Below are positions 6,453-13,082 of a stretch of 14,429 bases of DNA, piece by piece. A model generated the notes under the pieces. That model made no database searches. It had not been told where the DNA came from and saw only the letters and a list, made by a program, of their open reading frames with translations. Position numbers and translations under genes: made by a program. Origin of the DNA: Pseudolabrys sp. (lineage in GTDB: Bacteria > Pseudomonadota > Alphaproteobacteria > Rhizobiales > Xanthobacteraceae); assembly GCA_026125925.1 (NCBI GenBank), contig JAHCKF010000043.1, positions 1-14,429 on the forward strand. The letters run 5' to 3'. Position 1 is the stretch's first letter. Each line of letters starts with the position of its first letter.

Positions 6453-7694
6453 ATGCGCCATGACGACAATCTGACGGCCGACCTGCCGAATTTCGTCACG
6501 CATCTGGAATGTTCGATGACCGGCGAGCGGTACGAGGCCGATCAGGTCCATAACCTGTCGCGCGCCGGCAAGCCGCTCCTGGTGCGCTACAATCTCGCCG
6601 GCGTGAAGCAGGCACTGACCAAAGACAAACTGGCGCAACGCCCCGCCGACCTGTGGCGCTACCGCGAACTGCTGCCTGTCCGCCGTAAGGAGGACATCGT
6701 CAGCCTCGGCGAGATCATGACGCCGGTCGTGCCGATGCCGAAGCTGGCGAAGAAGCTCGGCGGCGGCGACATCCTGGTCAAGGACGAAGGCCGGCTGCCG
6801 ACCGGCTCGTTCAAGGCGCGCGGCCTCGTCATGGCGGTCTCGATGGCGAAAGCGCTCGGCATCAGGCACATGGCGATGCCGACCAACGGCAATGCCGGCG
6901 CGGCACTCGCCGCTTACGCCTCGCACTGCGGCATCAAGACGACCATCTTCTGCCCCGAGGATACGCCGGAAGTGAACGTCTCCGAGATCGCGCTCCAGGG
7001 CGCGAGCGTTTACCGCGTCAATGGCCTGATCGACGACTGCGGCAAGATCGTCGGCGAGGGCAAGGCCAAGGTCGGCTGGTTCGACACCTCGACGCTGAAG
7101 GAGCCGTATCGCATCGAGGGCAAGAAGACGATGGGCCTCGAACTGGCCGAACAGCTCGGCTGGGACGTGCCGGATGCGATCTTCTACCCGACCGGCGGCG
7201 GCACCGGCCTGATCGGCATGTGGAAGGCGTTCGACGAACTGGAGAAGATCGGCTTCATCGGTTCGAAGCGGCCGCGCATGATCGCCGTGCAGGCCGCGGG
7301 CTGCGCGCCGATGGTCAAGGCTTTCGACGAAGGCAAGGAGCACGCGCCGCGCTGGGATAACGCGCACACGATCGCTTCCGGCATCCGCGTGCCGCAGGCG
7401 GTCGGCGATTTCCTCATTCTCCGCGCCGTGCGTGAGTCGGGAGGCTTCGCCATCGCGGTCGAGGACCCGGCGATCGAACTGGCGCTCGACGAGATGGCGC
7501 GCGAGGAGGGCTTCCTCTTGTGCCCCGAGGGCGCCGCGACCTATGCCGCCTACAAGCAGGCGCTCGCCGACGGCCGCGTGTCGAAGTCGGATCGCGTCGT
7601 GCTGTTCAACTGCGCGAGCGGTTTGAAATATCCGCTGCCGAAGATCGAGAAGAAGCTCGATCGCTTGAAGCCGATCGATTACGCAGCGTTCTGA
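6453..7694 (+). CDS. thrC: Threonine synthase-like PLP enzyme
   Basis: A 413-residue fold-type II PLP enzyme predicted to convert O-phosphohomoserine to threonine. The PLP-binding lysine is Lys121 in [10 protein letters not shown]. The cofactor-contacting Asn loop is [14 protein letters not shown] (143-156), and the phosphate-binding glycine loop is GGGTG (248-252). The N terminus [13 protein letters not shown] (18-30) looks like the zinc-ribbon-like start common in this family, but the usual second Cys of CxxC is Thr23, so metal binding there is unlikely. The ATG at 6453 has AGGAG at 6441-6445 with 7-base spacing. The gene starts 25 bases after the gtrA-like stop, so read-through is possible. 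The next gene encodes another PLP enzyme of the homoserine branch. If a second thrC exists in the genome, this copy may be specialised. Confidence 0.85.
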   Translation: MRHDDNLTADLPNFVTHLECSMTGERYEADQVHNLSRAGKPLLVRYNLAGVKQALTKDKLAQRPADLWRYRELLPVRRKEDIVSLGEIMTPVVPMPKLAKKLGGGDILVKDEGRLPTGSFKARGLVMAVSMAKALGIRHMAMPTNGNAGAALAAYASHCGIKTTIFCPEDTPEVNVSEIALQGASVYRVNGLIDDCGKIVGEGKAKVGWFDTSTLKEPYRIEGKKTMGLELAEQLGWDVPDAIFYPTGGGTGLIGMWKAFDELEKIGFIGSKRPRMIAVQAAGCAPMVKAFDEGKEHAPRWDNAHTIASGIRVPQAVGDFLILRAVRESGGFAIAVEDPAIELALDEMAREEGFLLCPEGAATYAAYKQALADGRVSKSDRVVLFNCASGLKYPLPKIEKKLDRLKPIDYAAF

Positions 7695-7756
7695 GTTCTT
7701 TTCCGTGCGCCTGCCGCCCGCAGCGCATAAACCGACTGCCCGAAAAGGACACCGCC

Positions 7757-9037
7757 ATGGCCGCCCCCCGCGCCTCCAAGACCAAGATCGGCAATCACGT
7801 CTTGAAGCCCGAGACCCTGATGCTCGGCTATGGCTATGACCCGATGCTGTCGGAAGGCGCGGTGAAGCCGCCCGTCTTTTTGACCTCGACCTTCGTCTTC
7901 GGGTCGGCCGAGGAGGGGCGCGATTTCTTCGATTATGTGTCGGGCCGCAAGACGCCGCCGGCCGGCACCGGCGCCGGCCTGGTCTATTCGCGCTTCAATC
8001 ATCCGAACAGCGAGATCGTCGAGGATCGCCTCGCGGTCTATGAAGGCGCCGAGTCGGCGATCTTGTTCTCGTCGGGCATGTCGGCGATCTCGACGTCGCT
8101 GATGGCTTATGCGCGGCCCGGCGACGTCATCGTGCATTCGCAGCCGCTCTATGGCGGCACCGAGACGCTGCTGACCAAGACCTTCGCGCAGTTCGGCATC
8201 AAGGCGGTGCCGTTCGATGACGGCGTCAGCGAAGCCGCCATTCGCGCGGCGCTGGCGGAAGCGCGGAAGATCGGCCGCGTCGCGGTGGTGCTGATCGAGA
8301 CGCCGTCCAACCCGACCAACACTCTGGTCGATATCGCGCTGGTGCGCCGTCTTGCGGATGAGATAGGCAAGGCGCAAGGCCACCGGCCGATCATTGCCTG
8401 CGACAATACTCTGCTCGGGCCGGTGTTTCAGCGGCCGCTGGATTTCGGCGCTGATCTCTCGCTCTATTCGCTGACCAAATATGTCGGCGGCCATTCCGAT
8501 CTCATTGCCGGCGCGGCGCTTGGGCCCAAGGCGGTCATCGGCCCGGTCAAGGCGTTGCGCAGCGCCATCGGCACGCAGCTCGATCCGCATTCCTGCTGGA
8601 TGCTCGGCCGTTCGCTGGAAACCCTGGCATTGCGCATGGAGAAATCCAACAGCAACGCCAAAGTGGTCGCCGAATTTCTGCGCGATCATCCGCGCGTCGG
8701 CAAGGTGCATTACCTGCCTTTCCTCGGCGAGGGCGCAGCGCGCGACACCTATGAGCGGCAATGCACCGGCGCCGGCTCGACCTTCTCCTTCGACATCAAG
8801 GGCGGCCAGGCGGAGGCTTTCGCCTTCCTCAATGCGCTGCAAGTGTTCAAGCTCGCCGTGAGCCTGGGCGGCACCGAGTCGCTCGCCAGCCATCCGGCGG
8901 CGATGACGCATTCCGGCGTGCCGGCGGACGTGCGCGCCCACATCGGCGTCCTCGACACCACGATCCGCCTGTCGGTCGGCATCGAGCACCCGGACGATCT
9001 GGTCGCGGATATCGCGCAGGCGCTGGCGCAAGGCTGA
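7757..9037 (+). CDS. Cystathionine gamma-synthase family PLP enzyme (Cys/Met metabolism)
   Basis: A 426-residue fold-type I PLP enzyme of the transsulfuration family. Visible landmarks are [20 protein letters not shown] (77-96), [11 protein letters not shown] (105-115), the PLP-orienting Asp216 in ACDNT, the Schiff-base Lys241 in [30 protein letters not shown] (369-385) and the carboxylate-binding Arg404 in TIRLSVGIE. The loop YGGT (132-135) has Gly where methionine gamma-lyase has its reactive Cys, which argues against a typical methionine gamma-lyase. Cystathionine gamma-synthase, beta-lyase or O-acylhomoserine sulfhydrylase remain possible. The ATG at 7757 has AAAGGA at 7744-7749; a longer open frame upstream overlaps the threonine synthase gene and is not used. 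It lies 62 bases after that gene on the same strand, a likely operon. Confidence 0.85.
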   Translation: MAAPRASKTKIGNHVLKPETLMLGYGYDPMLSEGAVKPPVFLTSTFVFGSAEEGRDFFDYVSGRKTPPAGTGAGLVYSRFNHPNSEIVEDRLAVYEGAESAILFSSGMSAISTSLMAYARPGDVIVHSQPLYGGTETLLTKTFAQFGIKAVPFDDGVSEAAIRAALAEARKIGRVAVVLIETPSNPTNTLVDIALVRRLADEIGKAQGHRPIIACDNTLLGPVFQRPLDFGADLSLYSLTKYVGGHSDLIAGAALGPKAVIGPVKALRSAIGTQLDPHSCWMLGRSLETLALRMEKSNSNAKVVAEFLRDHPRVGKVHYLPFLGEGAARDTYERQCTGAGSTFSFDIKGGQAEAFAFLNALQVFKLAVSLGGTESLASHPAAMTHSGVPADVRAHIGVLDTTIRLSVGIEHPDDLVADIAQALAQG

Positions 9038-9105
9038 GTGCACCGCGAGCGGGCCGCGATACTCGCCCTTGTGTGTTGGGGGCCCGATGCTAAGCTTCCC
9101 CTAAA

Positions 9106-9121
9106 TTCCGGTCTCACGGAA
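9106..9121. promoter_or_regulatory. TTCCG-N6-CGGAA inverted repeat ahead of phnD (possible operator)
   Basis: Perfect 5-base arms at 9106-9110 and 9117-9121 lie 16 bases before the phnD start and just before its ribosome binding site. The outer TTC-N10-GAA frame matches the length and ends of the palindrome found before arsR and the flavoprotein gene, but the interior differs. It may bind the same or another repressor. The rest of the 100-base gap after the preceding stop shows no convincing Pho box. Confidence 0.4.
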
Positions 9122-9137
9122 CAAAATGGGGGGAACT

Positions 9138-10115
9138 ATGGCACGCCATATCGGAACGCTTGCCGCGCTGGTCGCGGCTTATCTGATCGGAACGGCAGCA
9201 GCCCCGACGCAGGCGCAAGCGCAAGGTTGCGAGCGCGGCGCGCTTGACGCGGCCTATTGCGATGCCGATGGCGACATGGTGGCGGATACGCCGACCGATC
9301 CGAAACAGCGCGTCAATCCGTCCGTCCTCGTTTTCGCCTATACGCCAGTCGAAGATCCCGCGGTCTACGGCAAGGTCTGGGATGGCTTCATCAAGCACAT
9401 GGAAAAGACGACCGGCAAGAAGGTCGTGTTCTTCCCGGTGCAGTCGAACGCCGCCGAGATTGAAGCGATGCGTTCGGGCCGTCTGCATGTGGCCGGCTTC
9501 AACACCGGCTCCAATCCGATCGCGGTGAACTGTGCCGGCTTCGTGCCCTTCGCGATCATGGGCGGCAAGAACGGCGAGTTTGGCTACGAGATGGAACTCA
9601 TCGTACCCGCCGACAGCGCCATCAAGTCGCCAGCCGATCTCAAGGGCAAGAAGATTGCCTTTACCGAGCCGACCTCCAATTCCGGCTTCAAGGCGCCGTC
9701 GGCGATCCTGAAGGCGGATTTCAACCTCGAGAAGGATCGCGACTACACGGCCGTGTTCTCGGGCAAGCACGATAATTCGGTCATCGGCGTTGCCAACAAG
9801 GACTATGAAGCCGCCGCCATCGCCAACGAAGTCATGTTCCGCATGTTCGCCCGCAACGTGGTGGACAAGGCGAAGATCCGCACCATCTACAAATCGGACA
9901 CGTTTCCGACCACCGGCTACGGCGTCGCGCACAATCTCGATCCGGCGCTGACCGAGAAGATCAAGCAGGCCTTCTTCACTTTCCCGTGGGAGGGCTCGGC
10001 GCTCAAGGCCGAGTTCAAGGGACAGGACCGCTTCGTGCCGATCACCTACAAGAAGGACTGGAACGTCATCCGCAAGATCGATGCGGCGAACGGCGTGAAG
10101 TATACGTGCAAGTAG
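9138..10115 (+). CDS. phnD: Phosphonate/phosphite-type ABC transporter substrate-binding protein
   Basis: A 325-residue periplasmic binding protein of the PhnD family. A signal peptide covers about 1-29, ending in AQAQ. Residues 31-50 carry two Cys (31, 41) and DADGDMVAD (42-50), an Asp-rich calcium-loop-like motif. The binding domain starts near 60 with [20 protein letters not shown], followed by [20 protein letters not shown] (105-124) and [17 protein letters not shown] (175-191), the usual oxyanion-contacting regions of PhnD. Cys132 and Cys324 are further Cys residues that could pair. I chose the ATG at 9138, behind GGGGGGA (9128-9134), over the ATG at 9126. It heads phnD-phnC-phnE-phnE, with phnC starting 14 bases after its stop. 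The ligand may be a phosphonate, phosphite or another tetrahedral oxyanion; the nearby arsR raises arsenic compounds as an option. Confidence 0.88.
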   Translation: MARHIGTLAALVAAYLIGTAAAPTQAQAQGCERGALDAAYCDADGDMVADTPTDPKQRVNPSVLVFAYTPVEDPAVYGKVWDGFIKHMEKTTGKKVVFFPVQSNAAEIEAMRSGRLHVAGFNTGSNPIAVNCAGFVPFAIMGGKNGEFGYEMELIVPADSAIKSPADLKGKKIAFTEPTSNSGFKAPSAILKADFNLEKDRDYTAVFSGKHDNSVIGVANKDYEAAAIANEVMFRMFARNVVDKAKIRTIYKSDTFPTTGYGVAHNLDPALTEKIKQAFFTFPWEGSALKAEFKGQDRFVPITYKKDWNVIRKIDAANGVKYTCK

Positions 10116-10129
10116 CCCCGTCCGGGCCC

Positions 10130-10984
10130 ATGCTGCGCATCCGCGGACTGACCAAGCGCTATCGCACCGGCGATCTGGCGCTCGACCAGATCAATCTCGA
10201 CGTCGCGCAAGGCGAGGTCGTCGCGCTGATCGGTCCATCGGGCGCCGGCAAGTCGACGCTGATCCGCTGCATCAACCGGCTGGTCGAGCCGACCGCCGGC
10301 ACCATCGCCCTCAAGGATGTCGAGGTCACCACACTCGGCAAGGGGGCGCTGCGGCGTGCCCGCCGCAAGCTCGGCATGATCTTCCAGGAATACGCGCTGG
10401 TCGAACGGCTGTCGGTGATGGAGAACGTGCTTAGCGGCCGGCTCGGCTATGTCGGCTTCTGGCGCAGCTACATGCGCAAGTTTCCGCAGAGCGACATCGA
10501 CGAAGCCTTCCGCCTCTTGGCGCGCGTCGGTCTCGATCACATGGTCGACAAACGCGCCGACGCGCTGTCGGGTGGCCAGCGCCAACGCGTCGGCATCTGC
10601 CGCGCGCTCATCCAGAATCCGGACCTGCTGCTGGTCGACGAGCCGACCGCTTCGCTCGATCCGAAAACGTCGCGGCAGATCATGCGGCTGATCACCGAAC
10701 TGTGCCGCGAACGCAGCCTGTCGGCCATCGTCAACATCCACGACGTCCAACTGGCGCAGATGTTCGCTTCGCGCATCGTCGGCCTGCGTCAGGGCAGCAT
10801 CGTCTATGACGGCGCGCCGGACGGTCTGACGCCGGACGTGCTGACCCGCATCTATGGCGAGGAGGACTGGTCGGCGGCGGCCAAGCGCGCGCCGGACCCG
10901 GACGATGATGGCGAGGTGTCGCCGGCGCATGGCGGCGCCGAGACGGCATCGTTCGATCGCGACCGCCTCGCCGGGCTGACCTGA
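10130..10984 (+). CDS. phnC: Phosphonate-type ABC transporter ATP-binding protein
   Basis: A 284-residue ABC ATPase powering the PhnD/PhnE importer. Walker A is GPSGAGKST (35-43), the Q-loop Gln86 is in [13 protein letters not shown], the signature is LSGGQRQRV (146-154), Walker B is LLLVDEP (166-172) and the switch His is His204. [22 protein letters not shown] followed by an inserted [11 protein letters not shown] is characteristic of PhnC rather than other importers. About 35 residues beyond the ATPase core form an Asp/Ala-rich tail (250-284). I chose the ATG at 10130, which aligns with normal PhnC N termini. An in-frame GTG at 10106, overlapping the phnD end by 10 bases, is possible because the ATG has a poor ribosome binding site. 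The next gene, phnE, starts after one spacer base. Confidence 0.9.
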   Translation: MLRIRGLTKRYRTGDLALDQINLDVAQGEVVALIGPSGAGKSTLIRCINRLVEPTAGTIALKDVEVTTLGKGALRRARRKLGMIFQEYALVERLSVMENVLSGRLGYVGFWRSYMRKFPQSDIDEAFRLLARVGLDHMVDKRADALSGGQRQRVGICRALIQNPDLLLVDEPTASLDPKTSRQIMRLITELCRERSLSAIVNIHDVQLAQMFASRIVGLRQGSIVYDGAPDGLTPDVLTRIYGEEDWSAAAKRAPDPDDDGEVSPAHGGAETASFDRDRLAGLT

Positions 10985-10985
10985 C

Positions 10986-11798
10986 ATGAGCGCCGCCGGC
11001 ACCGTGCCCACCGCGCCGCGGGTCTGGCGCAAGCCGCCGCTGATCAAGAGTGCCGCGTTGCGGTGGGGCATCGGCATCGCCGTCGCGCTTTATCTCGCCG
11101 CCGCTTTCGGGACCACCGAGGTCAACTGGGGCCGCGTCTGGGAAGGCTTGCCGCGCGGCCGGTTCTTCGCTGCGTTCTTTCCGCCGGACTTCACGACGCG
11201 CTCGTCCGAAATCGTCGACGGCATCCTCGAGAGCATCTGGATGACGTTGGTTGCGACGGCGATCGGCATCGTGCTGTCGATCCCGATCGGACTCGGCGCC
11301 GCAAAGAACATCGCCCCGGCGCCGGTCTATTATTTCTGCCGCGGCTTTCTTGCGGTGTCGCGTAGCTTTCAAGAGATCATTCTGGCGATCTTTTTCGTCA
11401 AATTGTTCGGCTTCGGCCCGTTCGCCGGTGTCGTGACGCTCGCTTTCGCCACCATCGGATTTTACGGGAAGCTGCTCGCCGAAGACATCGAGGACATGGA
11501 TCCAAGTCAGGCGGAGGCCGTGCGCGCGACCGGCGCGAGCTGGCTGCAATGGGTTAATTTCGGCATCCAGCCGCAGGTCCTCCCGCGCATGCTCGGGCTC
11601 GCGCTGTACCGTGTCGATATCAATTTCCGCGAGTCGGCGGTGGTCGGCATCGTTGGCGCCGGCGGCATCGGCGCCACGCTCGACACCGCTTTCAACCGCT
11701 ATGAATTCGATTCCGCCGCCGCCATCCTGCTGGTCATCATCGGCATCGTCATGCTGATGGAGTATCTCTCCGGTTATGTCCGGCGCTGGGTGCAGTGA
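10986..11798 (+). CDS. phnE: Phosphonate-type ABC transporter permease, first copy
   Basis: A 270-residue inner-membrane permease of the binding-protein-dependent family with about six helices. The helix at about 26-42 is followed by a periplasmic loop and then the transmembrane core. The EAA loop that docks on the ATPase is EAVRATGASWLQWVNFGIQPQVLP (177-200), and the PhnE-type motif NFRESAVVGIVGAGGIG follows (213-229). The ATG at 10986 begins one base after the phnC stop, and the last stop base is the first base of the next gene, so the three genes are tightly coupled. With the second copy it should make a heterodimeric channel. Confidence 0.9.
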   Translation: MSAAGTVPTAPRVWRKPPLIKSAALRWGIGIAVALYLAAAFGTTEVNWGRVWEGLPRGRFFAAFFPPDFTTRSSEIVDGILESIWMTLVATAIGIVLSIPIGLGAAKNIAPAPVYYFCRGFLAVSRSFQEIILAIFFVKLFGFGPFAGVVTLAFATIGFYGKLLAEDIEDMDPSQAEAVRATGASWLQWVNFGIQPQVLPRMLGLALYRVDINFRESAVVGIVGAGGIGATLDTAFNRYEFDSAAAILLVIIGIVMLMEYLSGYVRRWVQ

Positions 11799-12613
11799 TG
11801 ACGGTCACGTTCCGGCAAGGCACAAAAATCTGGCAGCGGCGCGAGCGTGCCGCGCAGTTCACGATCTGGGCGGCGTGGTTCGCCGGCGCCATCGTCCTCG
11901 CCGTGAGCTGGAGCTTCATCAGCGAGAAGACCATCTGGCCATTTGTGCTCGACGCGCCGCAGCAGGCCGCCGATCTCGGCGTGCGCATGGTGCCGCCCGA
12001 CTGGGCCTTCATCTCCGAACTGTGGCGGCCGATGTGGGACACCATCAACATGGCGACGCTCGGCACGTTGATGGGCATCGCCATCGCCGTGCCGGTCGCC
12101 TATTGCGCGGCGCGCAACACCACGCCGAGCGCGGCCGTTCTGCGGCCTATCGCGCTGTTCGTGATCGTATCGTCGCGTTCGATCAATTCGCTGATCTGGG
12201 CGCTGATGCTCGTCACGATCATCGGGCCCGGTGTGTTCGCCGGCATATTGGCGATCGGGTTTCGCTCGATCGGCTTCTGCGCCAAGCTTTTGTACGAAGC
12301 GATCGAGGAGATCGACGAGTCCCAGGTCGAGGCGGTGCGGGCGACAGGGGCGAGTTCCGCGCAGGTGACGGCTTACGGAGTCGTGCCGCAGGTCATGCCG
12401 GCCTTCGCCGGGATTTCGGTTTTCCGCTGGGACATCAACATCCGCGAATCGACCGTATTGGGCCTTGTCGGCGCCGGCGGCATAGGCCTGCCGCTGAACT
12501 CGGCGATCACGACACTCGCCTGGACCAAGGTGTCGCTCATCCTGCTGGTAATCATCGCCAGCGTCGTCCTCAGCGAGTGGATATCGGCCAAGGTGCGCCA
12601 GGCGATCATCTGA
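11798..12613 (+). CDS. phnE: Phosphonate-type ABC transporter permease, second copy
   Basis: A 271-residue paralogue of the preceding permease. It shares the EAA loop EAVRATGASSAQVTAYGVVPQVMP (178-201) and the INIRESTVLGLVGAGGIG segment (213-230), but differs over most of its N-terminal half. Six or so helices are predicted, the first at about 21-41. The start ATG at 11798 shares its A with the upstream TGA stop (TGATG), a classic coupled junction; a GTG one codon earlier is also in frame. It is the last transporter gene. The arsR-like gene starts 101 bases downstream on the same strand. Confidence 0.9.
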   Translation: MTVTFRQGTKIWQRRERAAQFTIWAAWFAGAIVLAVSWSFISEKTIWPFVLDAPQQAADLGVRMVPPDWAFISELWRPMWDTINMATLGTLMGIAIAVPVAYCAARNTTPSAAVLRPIALFVIVSSRSINSLIWALMLVTIIGPGVFAGILAIGFRSIGFCAKLLYEAIEEIDESQVEAVRATGASSAQVTAYGVVPQVMPAFAGISVFRWDINIRESTVLGLVGAGGIGLPLNSAITTLAWTKVSLILLVIIASVVLSEWISAKVRQAII

Positions 12614-12657
12614 GAGAACTACCGCCGCCGCGCCAGTCGGCCAGAGTCGGTCTTTAT

Positions 12658-12673
12658 TTCGATAATTCTAGAA
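12658..12673. promoter_or_regulatory. Probable ArsR operator, copy 1 (ahead of arsR)
   Basis: TTCGATAATTCTAGAA is an imperfect 16-base palindrome with 6 of 8 positions paired. It recurs exactly at 13056-13071, before the flavoprotein gene. Duplication at two starts next to an ArsR gene, plus dyad symmetry, is the evidence. The family is known to autoregulate through such dyads. It contains GATAAT, which could serve as a -10 element, and is notably AT-rich for this DNA. Confidence 0.65.
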
Positions 12674-12679
12674 ACACTG

Positions 12680-12708
12680 TTGACTCGCCGCCGTCCTGTG
12701 CCTATCGT
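12680..12708 (+). promoter_or_regulatory. Candidate sigma-70 promoter of arsR
   Basis: TTGACT (12680-12685) and TATCGT (12703-12708) are separated by 17 bases. Transcription would start about at the arsR ATG (12715), giving a leaderless or nearly leaderless message, and the probable operator would lie directly upstream of the -35 box. The alternative is GATAAT inside the operator as the -10 box, with a poor -35 box. Confidence 0.4.
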
Positions 12709-12714
12709 GAGAGA

Positions 12715-13038
12715 ATGAAGATTGACGACGCCGCCGCACGGCTCGAGGCCTTGGGCAATCCGACGCGCCTGCAAATCTACCGCGCCTTGGTGCGCGCGGG
12801 CGATCCCGGCCTGGCGGTCGGCAAGCTGCAGGCCAAGCTGGACCTCGCCGCCTCGACCCTGTCGCATCATCTCAAGACGCTGATGGCGGTGGACCTCATC
12901 ACCCAGGAGCGGCAGGCAACGACCCTGATCTGCCGCGCTAACTACAAGGCCATGAACGGTCTCATCGGCTTCCTCGCCGATGAATGCTGCGCCGATGCGG
13001 CCTGCGCGCCGCCGGCCGCGAAAGCCAGGGTCGCCTGA
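12715..13038 (+). CDS. arsR: ArsR/SmtB-family repressor with C-terminal Cys-Cys-X4-Cys site
   Basis: A 107-residue winged-helix repressor that would release DNA on binding a thiophilic metalloid. The core starts RLEALGNPTRLQIYRAL (9-25). The recognition region is LAASTLSHHLKTLMAVDLI (44-62), and the wing is near 63-73. It lacks the Cys motif that E. coli ArsR has in its DNA-binding helix. Instead Cys91, Cys92 and Cys97 sit near the C terminus in DECCADAACAPP, close to the layout of Acidithiobacillus ferrooxidans ArsR (Cys95, 96, 102), which binds As(III) there. A shorter Cys-Cys pair is used by a methylarsenite-selective ArsR. The ATG at 12715 follows only GTGAGAGA. It probably controls itself and the flavoprotein gene through the two operators. 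The ligand is inferred from Cys placement and neighbours. Confidence 0.88.
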   Translation: MKIDDAAARLEALGNPTRLQIYRALVRAGDPGLAVGKLQAKLDLAASTLSHHLKTLMAVDLITQERQATTLICRANYKAMNGLIGFLADECCADAACAPPAAKARVA

Positions 13039-13055
13039 GATTTTTTGCCCGCTAA

Positions 13056-13071
13056 TTCGATAATTCTAGAA
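13056..13071. promoter_or_regulatory. Probable ArsR operator, copy 2 (ahead of the flavoprotein gene)
   Basis: An exact second copy of the 16-base palindrome at 12658-12673, 12 bases before the flavoprotein ATG. Its last base is the first of the AGGA ribosome binding site (13071-13074), so a bound repressor would block promoter clearance. Any transcript starting here would have a very short leader. Confidence 0.65.
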
Positions 13072-13082
13072 GGATGGATATC

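Noticed and set aside
7520..7756. Upstream extension of the cystathionine gamma-synthase family frame
   Set aside because: It overlaps the end of the threonine synthase gene in another frame and is Arg-rich. The ATG at 7757 has a good ribosome binding site.
9038..9137. Pho box or sigma-70 promoter ahead of phnD
   Set aside because: No pair of direct CTGTCAT-like repeats was found, and the best -35/-10 guess (TTGTGT/TAAGCT) is poor. Only the inverted repeat is reported.
12614..12714. Small gene between the second phnE and arsR
   Set aside because: The gap is filled by the operator and promoter candidates. No start with a ribosome binding site and plausible coding sequence was seen.
13026..13046. 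CAGG-GTCG-CCTG followed by six T as an intrinsic terminator at the arsR end
   Set aside because: The stem is only 4 base pairs and overlaps the stop codon. It is too weak to call, though it might cause minor attenuation before the flavoprotein gene.
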